The notes below the pieces were generated by a model, which made no database searches, was not told the DNA's origin, and was given only the letters and a program-made list of their open reading frames with translations. Shown here piece after piece: positions 1 to 9,149 of a stretch of DNA of 64,000 nucleotides (position 1 is its first letter; every line of letters begins with the position of its first letter). Source of the stretch: Balneolaceae bacterium (GTDB lineage Bacteria; Bacteroidota; Rhodothermia; Balneolales; Balneolaceae). A program made the position numbers and the translations under genes. The stretch lies in assembly GCA_007134695.1 (NCBI GenBank), contig SLKI01000053.1, positions 16,779 through 80,778 on the forward strand, written 5' to 3'.

Positions 1-366
1 GGTGAGGAATTCGAAGTTTTCAATCAACTGGTTTTCAATTTGAGCGAGAATAAACCTCAGATTTTCAAAGCTCAGCTGGCTCAATAGAGCTGCCATCTGG
101 CCGGCGATGATCGGGAATATGCTGGTAGAAATCCAGGCGATCACCAGGACAAGAGTTGCAAGTGTAAGAGTGGTTGCAGCAGTCCGGTTCATGCCAGCCG
201 CCTGAAGCCGGTTTACGATCGGATCGAGCAGGTAACTGAGTAAAACGGCGATTACTGCATAAGCGACAAGGTTACTGAAGTGAAGCAGTATCAACAGAAT
301 CAGAAAAGCTGCCGCAACTCCGATTAGAAATCGGGCAATCTTGTCGGGTGTGATATTAGTCAGCAT
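1..366 (-). CDS. AI-2E family transporter, N-terminal part (cut by window edge)
   Basis: The reading frame starts at an ATG at 366 and runs off the left edge, so only about the first 122 residues are visible. They start MLTNITPDKIARFLIGVAAA and show hydrophobic segments at about residues 12-30, 33-45 and 65-90. The phrase SYLLDPIVNRLQ is typical of the N-terminus of AI-2E/PerM-family permeases, polytopic inner-membrane proteins whose members export small molecules or support Na+/H+ exchange. Its start overlaps the end of recX by 11 bp, so recA, recX and this gene are probably co-transcribed. The substrate cannot be told from this fragment. Confidence 0.8.
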   Translation of the reverse strand, partial: MLTNITPDKIARFLIGVAAAFLILLILLHFSNLVAYAVIAVLLSYLLDPIVNRLQAAGMNRTAATTLTLATLVLVIAWISTSIFPIIAGQMAALLSQLSFENLRFILAQIENQLIENFEFLT

Positions 367-1063
367 TCAGTTTCCGGATGATTTCGGGCAGGGTGCGCTG
401 GATAATCTCGTAAGTAAACCCTTTTCTCAGCAAATAAGCTGCAACTTTATCTCTGCGTTTTCGCTTCTCTTCCTCCCTGGAAAAGTGTCGTTTTCTTTTG
501 ACAGCTAAATCTACACAAATCTTCTCAAGCTCCCAATCATCCGAAAGCTTCGAAAGTACTTTGTCGACGGTAGCGGAAGTGACTCCTTTGCGGATCAAGC
601 CGTTACGAATTTTAAGGGGCCCCCATTGATGGAATCTCAATTGATCGCAAGCATACTTCTCCGCAAACTCCTCTTCATTCAGATATCCTGAATTTTCCAG
701 TTGTTCGAGAGCCGGACTGATCATCTCCCGGTCAAACCCTTTTTTAAGAGCTTTGGTTTCGAGTTCATTCCGCGAATGATCACGTCTGGCCAGAAGTCGA
801 ATCAGATACTCCTTGGCGGCTCTCCTCTCTTCAGTTAATAGAATCGATTTGTATTGATCCTCGGTCAGAATCTCTCCCTCTTTCAGTTCAAATTCGGTAA
901 GGGATTCACGACTGACCCCTATTAAAAATCGATCTTCATGGTACAAAGAGTAGCGATCGTTCCTTCTTTTTTGCGGGGCGATTCGAGTGATTTCCGCTGG
1001 CAATGATGGAGTATTTTCACGACCGGTACGTTTCTTTCTCCAGCGACTCATTTGGCCACCCAT
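356..1063 (-). CDS. recX: Regulatory protein RecX
   Basis: This 235-residue protein lies 49 bp downstream of recA, the usual place for RecX. RecX binds the RecA filament and limits its recombinase and coprotease activity. After a basic, probably disordered N-terminus it has the repeated three-helix modules of the family: LARRDHSRNELETKALKKGF, then a segment around QLRFHQWGPLKIRNGLIRKG, then a C-terminal module ending in RTLPEIIRKLNAD. The length is above the 150-170 residues of short RecX proteins but normal for Bacteroidota-type members with an N-terminal extension. An internal ATG at 1051 (MSRWRKKR) is an equally plausible start. The end overlaps the next gene by 11 bp. Confidence 0.93.
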   Translation of the reverse strand: MGGQMSRWRKKRTGRENTPSLPAEITRIAPQKRRNDRYSLYHEDRFLIGVSRESLTEFELKEGEILTEDQYKSILLTEERRAAKEYLIRLLARRDHSRNELETKALKKGFDREMISPALEQLENSGYLNEEEFAEKYACDQLRFHQWGPLKIRNGLIRKGVTSATVDKVLSKLSDDWELEKICVDLAVKRKRHFSREEEKRKRRDKVAAYLLRKGFTYEIIQRTLPEIIRKLNAD

Positions 1064-1112
1064 TATCCATTCTCATTTTACGGCTGCTCGGTGAGCATAT
1101 AGAGGCCGTTCG

Positions 1113-2198
1113 TTAAGATTTATCGGCTGCCTTCTCCTTTTCCCCGTTTTCTGATGAGTCAGCTGTTTCCTCTTTCTCTTCACCTTCCGGGAAGAGTTTC
1201 TCGCGGATCGTCTCTTCGATCTTCTGCTTAAGCGTCTCATCCTCTTCCAGGAACTGGATGGCGGCATCGGTTCCCTGGCCAATCGGCTCTCCCTCATACC
1301 GGTACCAGCTGCCCCGCTTTTCAATAATACCGTAATCGACAGCCAGGTCGAGAATTTCGGAGATTTTCGACGTCCCCTTACCGTAGATGATATTAAACTC
1401 AACGGTTTTAAAGGGAGGGGCCACCTTGTTTTTGACCACTTTGACCTTGGTACGGTTGCCGATCACTTCGTCGCCCTTTTTCAGGGAACCGATTCGGCGT
1501 ATATCCATGCGGACAGATGAATAAAATTTCAAGGCCCGGCCGCCGGTTGTGGTTTCAGGATTACCGAACATTACTCCGATCTTTTCACGGATCTGGTTGA
1601 TAAAAATACAGGAAGTTCTCGTTTTACTGACGATTCCGGTAATCTTTCTCAGTGCCTGCGACATCAGCCGTGCCTGGAGGCCGACGTGGGAATCTCCCAT
1701 CTCTCCCTCGAGTTCGGCACGCGGTACCAGTGCAGCAACCGAATCCACGACGATGACATCCAGTGCTCCCGACCGTATCAGTGTTTCGGTGATCTCAAGT
1801 GCCTGTTCTCCGGAATCGGGCTGAGAAATGAGCAGCTCATCGGTTTTGATACCGAGCGCCTTGGCATACCGGGTGTCGAAAGCATGCTCGGCATCGATAA
1901 ATGCGGCATATCCGCCGTTTTTCTGTGCTTCGGCGATCACCTGCATGGCGAGAGTGGTCTTGCCGCTCGCTTCCGGACCGTAGATCTCTGTAACACGTCC
2001 TCTTGGTATCCCTTTGACACCAAGTGCATAATCGAGGAGCAGCGATCCGGTCGAAATAGAGGGCACTTCGCTGACCGGCTGGTCTCCGAGGCGCATGATC
2101 GTGCCGCTGCCATGCTGTTTCTCGATCTGGCCGACGGCGATTTCCAGAGATTTGAGACGTTCTTTGTTGTTGGTGCTATTGGAATTTGAAGAAGCCAT
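1113..2198 (-). CDS. recA: Recombinase RecA
   Basis: The 361-residue protein is RecA, the ATP-dependent strand-exchange recombinase that also triggers LexA cleavage. The Walker A motif GPEASGKTT is at about residues 74-82 and Walker B (VIVVD) at about 148-152. The family signature [14 protein letters not shown] and the L2-region phrase [14 protein letters not shown] are intact. The last 25 residues are very acidic and lysine-rich, as in many RecA tails. recX follows on the same strand. I looked for E. coli-type (CTG-N10-CAG) and Bacillus-type (GAAC-N4-GTTC) SOS boxes in the 200 bp upstream and found no convincing one, so damage control may use another motif. Confidence 0.99.
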   Translation of the reverse strand: MASSNSNSTNNKERLKSLEIAVGQIEKQHGSGTIMRLGDQPVSEVPSISTGSLLLDYALGVKGIPRGRVTEIYGPEASGKTTLAMQVIAEAQKNGGYAAFIDAEHAFDTRYAKALGIKTDELLISQPDSGEQALEITETLIRSGALDVIVVDSVAALVPRAELEGEMGDSHVGLQARLMSQALRKITGIVSKTRTSCIFINQIREKIGVMFGNPETTTGGRALKFYSSVRMDIRRIGSLKKGDEVIGNRTKVKVVKNKVAPPFKTVEFNIIYGKGTSKISEILDLAVDYGIIEKRGSWYRYEGEPIGQGTDAAIQFLEEDETLKQKIEETIREKLFPEGEEKEETADSSENGEKEKAADKS

Positions 2199-2817
2199 AA
2201 TCTGTCAGGCGGTTCGTTAACGATTTTTCAGTCAATAAATGTGATCCGACAAGGAGTACAATCTGAAGTTAACCTTTTCAGGTGACGCCTTGTGACACCC
2301 TCCCAAAAAAAACTTGAACGGAATCATCTGCTGCCCGGTCAGTCTTGCAGAGGACAGCTTCCGCTCGGGGTATATGTTAGATATATGTATGATAAAGTTT
2401 TGATCAATGACTTACGAATTAAATTTCTGTTTAATTGCTGAGGGGTTCTTCTTAATTTGAATTTGATAAATCATTGAAATTATATGGAATAGATTGCAAT
2501 ATGAAAGAGAGGCTTTCTGATTGGAATCTGGTGCGGATCCATCCGGTACGATCCGACCGGTAATTTTTGAGAGCGTTAAAAGCCGGGAAGGATCGTTTCG
2601 GAATAAACTCAGAAATTGTAAATGATTTAGTTGATGCAGGGATATTATGTTGAGGAATAGGTAATCGATCTGAATAGTGTGTAATTATGAAGGGCAAGCT
2701 GTTATGATGGCGCCGATATGACGGCTTAGTCCCAGGCCTTACAGTTTTCTACACAGCATCGCTATCAAACACAGAGAAACCGGCCGATGCGGTCGGAAAT
2801 TTAACCGATTGTTAAGC
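2199..2817. other. Intergenic region between divergent recA and GWxTD gene
   Basis: About 620 bp with no credible gene. Short open frames here have no RBS and no recognisable protein features. It must hold the recA promoter (minus strand) and the promoter of the plus-strand gene at 2818. The part from about 2370 to 2480 is AT-rich. I could not assign -35/-10 boxes or an operator with confidence. Confidence 0.5.
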
Positions 2818-4917
2818 ATGTATTATGTAATCTCCTTTCTATTATTGCTTTTACCGGCGATTGATTCGGGCACCGGTTCCTGGATCGAGTCGGGCGCAGA
2901 AATATGGAGCGACTCGGACGAAAATTCCTGGCTGGAGCTGGGCCTGGAGCTCGAACGCAACGGAGAGTATGAAGAGGCATTGGAAGTTTGGCAAAGTGCT
3001 CAGTCCGAACTTGATATACCATCTGTTGCAATTGCAAATGCATATCTGCGGGTTGTTACCGAACAGCGGCTCGAAGACTATTATCCGGCAGCCATGGCCG
3101 GTTATCTTTGGGGGTACACCCATGAAGAACCGGAATGGGTCGAAAAAAACCGCGAGGAGCTGGAAGCGGAGATCCTCAGGCTAGAACCGCTGGTTGGCAG
3201 TGATACGCGGCGAGAGTGGGAAACACTTCTGGAAAATTCCGATCCCCATCTATCCGTCGAAATACGTAAATACTGGGAGAAAATGGACCCGGCTCCGGGC
3301 CGGATCTACAATGCCCGGCTGCTTGAACACTGGGAGCGGATCGCTTATGCCCGAGAACAATTCGACCGGAGTGAGAATCCGCCTTATGGAACCGATGACC
3401 GGGGGGTCTACTGGGTTCGTTATGGTGAACCGGACAGAAATTCCAGCGGCCATCTTCAAATTACACGGGGTGATGTGATGAGTGTAAGCTGGAGACTTGA
3501 GCAAGGGTTTCTCACAGATGGAGAAGATGCACCCGAAGCGAGTGCCGAAGTGATGGCCAATGCGGTGTTTGATCTCGATCAGCAGCCCTATTATGAAGTG
3601 TGGACCTACGATCGGCCTTCACAAGAGATGCGAGATGATCTGATACTGATTTTCGGTGAGACGGCAATTGGAGGTTTCGGCAGAGTCGAGACGGTAGAGG
3701 ACTTTATCCCCTCCAGAGCATTTTCCATGTCAACGGGCCGATTCGACGTGCCAACATTAACAGGAACCCGCCATGTTGCAGGCATAAACCTGACTCCCGG
3801 GATGGTCATGCAGTGGATTTACTACCGCCAGCTTGCTACCGTGGATAACTACTTCGCCATGAGATTCAGTCAGATAGAGACCGAATGGGATTCGGTCGAC
3901 CCGGATAATCCACTCGGCCAGCATAGCGGTCAGATGGTTGCCCAGCGGCATCGCGCCGAAGCGCTTCAAAATATGGCTCGTGCTCCGTCCGAGCTGTCGA
4001 CCTACGAATCGGTCTTTCCGGAAATCACGCTGGAAGCCCATCAGTACAGGTTGCTGGATGAGCAGAACCGTCCGGTATTTGTAACATTCCTCGAAAGCAG
4101 GCCGGCAAGTGCATTTCTGGAGGATCTGGTTCATAATCAGGATTCGATGTTTGATTCGGAGGATATCAATCAGGAGCTGGAGGATGGGTATGTATTGAAT
4201 CACTATCGATATGTTCACGGAATGCAGCTTCGGGATGAAGAGTGGACTCTTCTTGCCGAATCGACGCAAGATCCGCCAGTAGTAATCGACTATGACCAGG
4301 AGATTCCCAGCAGTTCACTTTTTGTCATTCCCTATGTTTCCGGTGAAACAACTCAAGTATTCTATGCCGAACTTGAAAACATGCATCCGGCCACATCACC
4401 TCGTGTTGAGACCTCCTTCCCCCAACGCCTCCGGGGGCTTGGCAAAATAGAAGTCACTCAGCCTGAACCGCTGATCGCCGGGCCGGGTGAGCTGCTGGCC
4501 AGTGATCTGATCTTCGGTTATCAGATGCAGGCCGACCCCCCCGAAGGGAGTTTTCTGCCGTTTGTGGTCTCGAATGACAGGAGAGTTCCCTATAACGAAA
4601 ACCTTGCAGTCCATTTTGAAGTTTACCAGCTTGAGCAGGATGATGAGGGGATTGCACGATTCGATGTGGCCTATGAGATCCGGCCCGTAGAGCAGAGAAT
4701 TTTCTGGACACGAAGGCAGGAGGAGCAGTTGTCGATTCGCCTGAACTTTGAACATGATGCGCCCAGGTTTTCGGAAAGTGTTGAAATTCAGACTCAGGAT
4801 CTTGCGCCGGGTGACTATGAATTGACCTGGACAGTGGAAGATCGGCAGAGCGGCCGCTCTTTCGAACAGATCGTACCTTTTGAGGTGAGGCCCATGCTTG
4901 AAAGGGAATCCCAGTAA
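2818..4917 (+). CDS. GWxTD-domain secreted protein (paralogue of 61191-63503)
   Basis: A protein of about 699 residues. I chose the ATG at 2818 because it gives a compact signal sequence (MYYVISFLLLLLPAIDSG); a TTG at 2809 would add three residues. After the signal comes a TPR-like helix pair around NGEYEEALEVWQ and then the GWxTD-type core, seen as DDRGVYWVRYGEPDRN. The eponymous GWxTD signature is degenerate here (YGTDD precedes RGVYW). The C-terminal third looks beta-rich, ending in a segment like an Ig-fold or transglutaminase-associated repeat (APGDYELTWTVEDR). These proteins are common in Bacteroidota-related genomes and have no assigned biochemical role that I know of. It is followed after 32 bp by a carboxypeptidase-regulatory-like protein, and the same pairing recurs at 61-64 kb. 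Confidence 0.85.
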   Translation: MYYVISFLLLLLPAIDSGTGSWIESGAEIWSDSDENSWLELGLELERNGEYEEALEVWQSAQSELDIPSVAIANAYLRVVTEQRLEDYYPAAMAGYLWGYTHEEPEWVEKNREELEAEILRLEPLVGSDTRREWETLLENSDPHLSVEIRKYWEKMDPAPGRIYNARLLEHWERIAYAREQFDRSENPPYGTDDRGVYWVRYGEPDRNSSGHLQITRGDVMSVSWRLEQGFLTDGEDAPEASAEVMANAVFDLDQQPYYEVWTYDRPSQEMRDDLILIFGETAIGGFGRVETVEDFIPSRAFSMSTGRFDVPTLTGTRHVAGINLTPGMVMQWIYYRQLATVDNYFAMRFSQIETEWDSVDPDNPLGQHSGQMVAQRHRAEALQNMARAPSELSTYESVFPEITLEAHQYRLLDEQNRPVFVTFLESRPASAFLEDLVHNQDSMFDSEDINQELEDGYVLNHYRYVHGMQLRDEEWTLLAESTQDPPVVIDYDQEIPSSSLFVIPYVSGETTQVFYAELENMHPATSPRVETSFPQRLRGLGKIEVTQPEPLIAGPGELLASDLIFGYQMQADPPEGSFLPFVVSNDRRVPYNENLAVHFEVYQLEQDDEGIARFDVAYEIRPVEQRIFWTRRQEEQLSIRLNFEHDAPRFSESVEIQTQDLAPGDYELTWTVEDRQSGRSFEQIVPFEVRPMLERESQ

Positions 4918-4949
4918 CTACCAAATCTCACAAAATGTACTGAAGCGGT

Positions 4950-6095
4950 ATGAATCAAATGAACGGAAATGACAATCTGATGAGACAATTTTCGATTCGG
5001 AGTTCAATTCCAGCTGTACTGCTTGCTATTCTGACAGCCGGCCTTTTGCTGTCGCCGGATCTGAATGCACAATCCGGTGCGGAGAAAACGATCAGTGGTA
5101 CGGTCACGGATGCGGAGAACGGAGAGCCTGTGGAGCTTGTCAATGTTTTCATCTCACAAACCACAGTTGGAACAATTACGGATGAAAATGGTGAATTTGA
5201 GTTTACCACGCGTCTGGAAGGTGTCCACGAACTGGTTTTCAGTTTTATCGGTTATCAAAGTGAAATTATCGTGGTCGACCTGAACGATTCGCAGCGTTTC
5301 TACTCTTTTGATGCAGAGCTCGATCGGGAAACAGTGGAGATGGAGGAGCTGAGCGTAGCTGCCTCCAACGTTGAGTGGCAGCAGAAATTTCGGCAGTTCA
5401 GAGAACAGTTTATCGGTACGACCTCCAACGCCAGAGATACCGAAATTCTCAATTCTTGGGTTATCGACTTTGATGAGGATGGCTCCGGCAATCTGCTTGC
5501 CACGGCTCAGGTTCCGCTTGAAATCGTGAACCGGGCACTCGGATATAAAATCTATGTAGAGATGGTCGATTTTCAGTGGGCAGGAAGTGGCGTATCCGGA
5601 TTTTATAAAGCCCAGATGCGATATGAAGAGTTGGAACCCGGCAGCCGTCGACAACAGCGTCAGTGGGAACGAAATCGGGAGCGAACATATCGTGGGTCAT
5701 TCGAACATTTTTTGGTCAGCCTGTACAACGATGAATTAAGAAGGAATCAGTTTGAAGTCGTCCGGGTCGGAACGACGGACCGGGCACAGATCTATCCGCT
5801 CAGTCCGGGAGAGATGAGGCTTCGACAGCTCGAAAGCGGAAGGCTACCGTCCGGAATGGATGAGTCGCTGAAAGGTTTCAGGCTGGCCCGGCCGGTCGAT
5901 ATACTGTACGGACACCCCCAGGATCGATTCAGGGATAACAGGCCAAGATCCAGAATTGTGCCGCTGAATAACAGTCAGGAGTTCTTTGTGACTGAAGACG
6001 GGAGACTTCATGATCCGCTGGCGGTTCGGGTCGAAGGACACTGGGCCAACCACCGCATCGCCAATATGGTGCCGGCAGATTTTATGATCGAATAA
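4950..6095 (+). CDS. Secreted carboxypeptidase-regulatory-like domain protein
   Basis: A 381-residue protein with an N-terminal signal (basic start, hydrophobic run AVLLAILTAGLLL, likely cleavage near LNAQS). Residues about 46-115 form a CarboxypepD_reg-like beta-sandwich: SGTVTDAENGEPVELVNVFI, followed by GTITDENGEFEF and a closing FSFIGYQSEIIVVDL. This domain usually sits at the N-terminus of TonB-dependent receptors, but no plug or barrel follows. The rest contains the motifs FREQFIGTTSNARDTEILN and EIVNRALGYKIYVEM, which I recognise from a Bacteroidota family of stand-alone periplasmic or outer-membrane proteins of unknown function. It is probably co-transcribed with the GWxTD gene 32 bp upstream. 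The start could also be an internal Met at residue 4 or 11. Confidence 0.82.
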   Translation: MNQMNGNDNLMRQFSIRSSIPAVLLAILTAGLLLSPDLNAQSGAEKTISGTVTDAENGEPVELVNVFISQTTVGTITDENGEFEFTTRLEGVHELVFSFIGYQSEIIVVDLNDSQRFYSFDAELDRETVEMEELSVAASNVEWQQKFRQFREQFIGTTSNARDTEILNSWVIDFDEDGSGNLLATAQVPLEIVNRALGYKIYVEMVDFQWAGSGVSGFYKAQMRYEELEPGSRRQQRQWERNRERTYRGSFEHFLVSLYNDELRRNQFEVVRVGTTDRAQIYPLSPGEMRLRQLESGRLPSGMDESLKGFRLARPVDILYGHPQDRFRDNRPRSRIVPLNNSQEFFVTEDGRLHDPLAVRVEGHWANHRIANMVPADFMIE

Positions 6096-6130
6096 AATCG
6101 AGCTATCTTGCCGGATAAATCTCCCGATCC

Positions 6131-6976
6131 ATGCAGGTACTCATTGCCGACAGCGGCGCCACGAAAACAGACTGGGCTTACATTGAGAACGGAAAACCGG
6201 TTTTTTTACAATCATCCGGGCTTCATCCTGCTTATCTGGACCCGGAGAAAGCGTTAAAAGAGCTTCAGCACACTCTGGCGGGGCTGCATCCAGACTTAAT
6301 AATATTCTATGGTGCCGGCTGTTACTCCGGGGAGGCGGCCCAACCGGTCGCAGATCTGCTTTCGAGACATTTTCCCGGTTGTCGGCTTCGTGTTGAGGAT
6401 GATCTGGCTGCCGTTGCCCACGCTTATCTTGCTGATGGGGATGGTCTGGCGGGAATTCTCGGGACAGGTTCCGCGTCGGGGTATTTCAAAAAGGGCAAAA
6501 AATCGGACCAGGTCCCCTCGCTCGGATTTGTACTGGGGGATGAAGGGAGTGCGGCGGATATCGGAAAACGGATCTTGAAACGGGCTCTTCGGAAGGATCT
6601 TTCGAATCGGGCGATTCGTCAGGTGGAGGAACGCATCGGCGGGCTCACATATCACCGGATTGTTGACAGAATCTACCGGGAACCGATGCCAAGCCGTTTT
6701 CTGGCCGAAACGACCCGCAAAGTTTTTCAGCAGGAGGCTGCCGAAGAGCTGATCGATATTGCACGAGAGTCGATCGAGGCGTATCTGGAGTCTCATCTGA
6801 AAAAATACCCGGTATTTCCCAAAGCGTCGATTGTCCTGTCGGGCGGTGTTGTGAAACATTTCCAGGTGCTGATCGGCGAGGTGCTGGCAGCCCATGGAGC
6901 TGAAAGCGTGACACTGGCTGAAGGAGTAATCTCGGCACTTGCCGACAGACAGATTCAAAAACATTCATCTTTATGA
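6131..6976 (+). CDS. BadF/BadG-type ATPase, probable N-acetylglucosamine kinase-like protein
   Basis: The 281-residue protein has the ASKHA-fold phosphate-1 motif at its start (ADSGATKTDWAYI, about residues 6-18), the glycine-rich phosphate-2 stretch GILGTGSASGYF, the family phrase LGDEGSAADIGKRILKRAL and the adenosine-type motif VLSGGVVKHF near the C-terminus. This matches the BadF/BadG/BcrA/BcrD family branch annotated as N-acetylglucosamine kinase in Bacteroidota. By family knowledge it phosphorylates amino sugars in the cytoplasm and may feed recycled wall sugar to metabolism, which fits the AnmK gene at 38 kb. Substrate is inferred. tatD follows after a 62-bp gap filled with tandem repeats. 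Confidence 0.85.
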   Translation: MQVLIADSGATKTDWAYIENGKPVFLQSSGLHPAYLDPEKALKELQHTLAGLHPDLIIFYGAGCYSGEAAQPVADLLSRHFPGCRLRVEDDLAAVAHAYLADGDGLAGILGTGSASGYFKKGKKSDQVPSLGFVLGDEGSAADIGKRILKRALRKDLSNRAIRQVEERIGGLTYHRIVDRIYREPMPSRFLAETTRKVFQQEAAEELIDIARESIEAYLESHLKKYPVFPKASIVLSGGVVKHFQVLIGEVLAAHGAESVTLAEGVISALADRQIQKHSSL

Positions 6977-6978
6977 CG

Positions 6979-7066
6979 TTGACTTACACCTATCTAGAAA
7001 CTGACAGACACCCATTTAAAAACTGATTTACACCCATCATGACATTGACGGACACCCATTGCCATC
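6979..7066 (+). repeat. Four degenerate 22-bp tandem repeats running into the tatD start
   Basis: Four 22-bp units lie at 6979-7000, 7001-7022, 7023-7044 and 7045-7066. All share the core (T/G)ACACC(C/T)AT after a TTGA or CTGA start. The last unit lies inside tatD and encodes its metal-binding start (Leu-Thr-Asp-Thr-His-Cys-His); unit 2 would encode Leu-Thr-Asp-Thr-His. The intergenic copies therefore look like diverged duplicates of the first codons of tatD. Confidence 0.85.
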
Positions 7067-7806
7067 TCTATCTGGATAAATTTGACGAGGACCTCGGCCA
7101 GGTGCTCGACAGAGCGTATGAGGCAGGAATCCGGGAAATCTATTTGCCTGCGATAGACTGGAGTTCACTGGAGCAGATGGATAAGCTTTCTCATCCCCAT
7201 ATCCGCTTTCACAAGATGGCGGGGGTTCACCCTTGTGAAGTAGAGAAAAACTGGCCGGTCGATGCGGACCGGCTCGCCGAGCTTTTGAGCGGGGAGGAGT
7301 ATATCGCTGTCGGAGAGACTGGCCTGGACTACTACTGGAGCAGAGATCATATCGACCGGCAGAAAGAGAGCCTGTCGATTCATTGTGGTCTCGCCAAAAA
7401 GCTGGAGAAGCCGATTGTTCTGCATAATCGCAATAGTACGGCTGATCTGCTTGATTTGATTGAATCGGAGCAGGATGGGGCACTAAGGGGTGTCTGGCAC
7501 TGTTTTTCCGGGACACTGGAAGAAGCGAACCGTGCATTAGATCTTGGGCTCTACCTGGGAATCGGAGGAATTCTAACATTTAAAAATTCGAAACTCGATC
7601 AGGTTGTCGCACAATTGCCGAAAGAGAGGCTGATTCTTGAAACAGATGCTCCATTTCTGGCTCCAGATCCGAAACGCGGAAAAAGAAACGAACCGGCCTA
7701 TATGCTTTATACAGCCCGCAAGCTTGCCGAAGTTATGGGTGAGTCGCTGGAGGAGACGGCCAGAATTACCACCCGGAATGCAACCGAACTTTTTCGGCCA
7801 AATTGA
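7039..7806 (+). CDS. TatD family metal-dependent hydrolase
   Basis: A 255-residue TIM-barrel amidohydrolase of the TatD family, which includes 3'-5' DNases and quality-control nucleases. The metal ligands are visible: DTHCH at residues 5-9, the glutamate in AVGETGLDYYW, His in PIVLHNRNS and in VWHCFSGT, and Asp in ILETDAPFLAPDPKRGKRNEP. Length is standard (about 255-265). The ATG at 7039 is fixed by the position of the DTHCH motif. No signal peptide, so it is cytoplasmic. It sits in a run with the amino-sugar kinase but has no clear functional link to it; the next gene is convergent. Confidence 0.95.
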   Translation: MTLTDTHCHLYLDKFDEDLGQVLDRAYEAGIREIYLPAIDWSSLEQMDKLSHPHIRFHKMAGVHPCEVEKNWPVDADRLAELLSGEEYIAVGETGLDYYWSRDHIDRQKESLSIHCGLAKKLEKPIVLHNRNSTADLLDLIESEQDGALRGVWHCFSGTLEEANRALDLGLYLGIGGILTFKNSKLDQVVAQLPKERLILETDAPFLAPDPKRGKRNEPAYMLYTARKLAEVMGESLEETARITTRNATELFRPN

Positions 7807-7869
7807 GGCCGGAAATTCTAAAGGGCGGGGAATGCGTCAACTACATAGATGAAGGCTGACGGTCTGTAT

Positions 7870-9072
7870 TCATCCGGGCTTTCCGGAAGAAATTCCAAGT
7901 TTTTTCAGAAGGGGCCAGCGTTTCAGAGCCGTTGGTTCAGTCTGCAGAAAACAAAACTCATCTCTCAGGGGGAAAGAAGTTCTCAGCCTTGCAAAGCCTT
8001 CCGATTTTTTTTTCGGAGCCTTGCCGATTAACTTTCTGAATCTTGTATGGTATTCAACGATCGGATGAATCGATGCTAACTGTTTTAATAATTCCGGTTC
8101 GTCCGGTTCGGGCCGGATTTCGGACAGCCAGCTTTTAAAATCAGAGATCTGGCCCGGAGAGGCGATATCCCCGGCCTCCGGGTGATCGGCTGTGGATTCG
8201 TCACCGTCGGAACTACCGTTCAGATCGAATGTTTTGGCTAGTTCGGCGATTAGCATCGATGTGGCTCTCTTTTTGGCCTGTCGTGAATAACCGGCAATGT
8301 GAGGTGTGTGAAACAGAGCGTTCCGGGCCGACGTGTCGTCAAAGCGGGGCTCATCTTGCCATACGTCCAGTACAAAGTTTTCAACCCTCTTCTCTTTCCG
8401 TGCGCTGACCAGCTCCTTCTCGTCGACGACTCCACCCCTTGCAGTGTTAATTATTAGCCGAAACCGGCCTGCTGCCAGCTTCTCCCTGTCAAGCCAGCGG
8501 TCAGTCGCCCATTTGCCATCGGTTTTGAGAGGCAAGTGGAAGGTTAAAAGATTACAGTCTAAGATCTCGTCGATGGAAGCACTTCGAAAGTGACCCTCTC
8601 TAGCCTGTCTGGGGGGATCATGCAGAATGTACGGTACGGAGATGGAGTCGAAAAGATCCGCGACGGCTTGTCCGGTATAGCCTGCCCCTACGATACCGGC
8701 TCTGATTTCGGAAAGATTTATACCCCGAAGAGCTGACCAGAGGAGTGTTGTAACGGCTACATACTCACCTACCGGTCTGGCATTGCAACCTGGTGCATGA
8801 ATAAAGGAGATTCCAAGCCGGTCGAGCCACTCCCGGTCGACATGGTCCTCCCCGGCGGTCGCACTTCCGATCAGCTTCAATTTACCGGGAGCGGCCGGCA
8901 GAGTCCGGGCAGTAATCGGTGTAACGGTTCGAATAAATAGAGCATCCGCCTTTTCAAGGTCACCAGGCATTCCCCGGGCCGGATCGAATCGGGAAAGATT
9001 TACCTGTTCGGGAAGCTGGATCCCGTCAAACGGAATATACTTGTCGGCAAGAAGTTCAATCCGCTTTCTCAT
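7870..9072 (-). CDS. pdxB: 4-phosphoerythronate dehydrogenase PdxB
   Basis: PdxB oxidises 4-phosphoerythronate in the DXP-dependent pyridoxal phosphate pathway. The 400-residue frame from the ATG at 9072 starts MRKRIELLADKYIPF, matching the PdxB N-terminus; upstream in-frame Mets would add an unusual extension overlapping the divergent gene's promoter. A D-2-hydroxyacid dehydrogenase catalytic half (GSATAGEDHVD) is followed by the NAD-binding motif GAGYTG at about residues 129-134 and the catalytic histidine in HTPHIAGYS. The C-terminal 100 residues correspond to the PdxB dimerisation domain. It is slightly longer than E. coli PdxB because of an acidic linker (SSDGDESTADHPEAGD). It is convergent with tatD and divergent from the phosphorylase gene. 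Confidence 0.92.
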   Translation of the reverse strand: MRKRIELLADKYIPFDGIQLPEQVNLSRFDPARGMPGDLEKADALFIRTVTPITARTLPAAPGKLKLIGSATAGEDHVDREWLDRLGISFIHAPGCNARPVGEYVAVTTLLWSALRGINLSEIRAGIVGAGYTGQAVADLFDSISVPYILHDPPRQAREGHFRSASIDEILDCNLLTFHLPLKTDGKWATDRWLDREKLAAGRFRLIINTARGGVVDEKELVSARKEKRVENFVLDVWQDEPRFDDTSARNALFHTPHIAGYSRQAKKRATSMLIAELAKTFDLNGSSDGDESTADHPEAGDIASPGQISDFKSWLSEIRPEPDEPELLKQLASIHPIVEYHTRFRKLIGKAPKKKSEGFARLRTSFPLRDEFCFLQTEPTALKRWPLLKKLGISSGKPG

Positions 9073-9149
9073 ACACTTTAAAATCAACAAATATTCTGTA
9101 ATATCCATCCAATCGAACATCAGAACTCCAATCGAAATCAAACAGTTCA

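Noticed and set aside
1686..2189. Plus-strand open frame opposite recA
   Set aside because: recA is unambiguous on the minus strand; the antisense frame is a shadow.
2199..2420. SOS (LexA) box upstream of recA
   Set aside because: No convincing CTG-N10-CAG or GAAC-N4-GTTC site was found; GTTCGTTAAC near 2212 is not spaced correctly.
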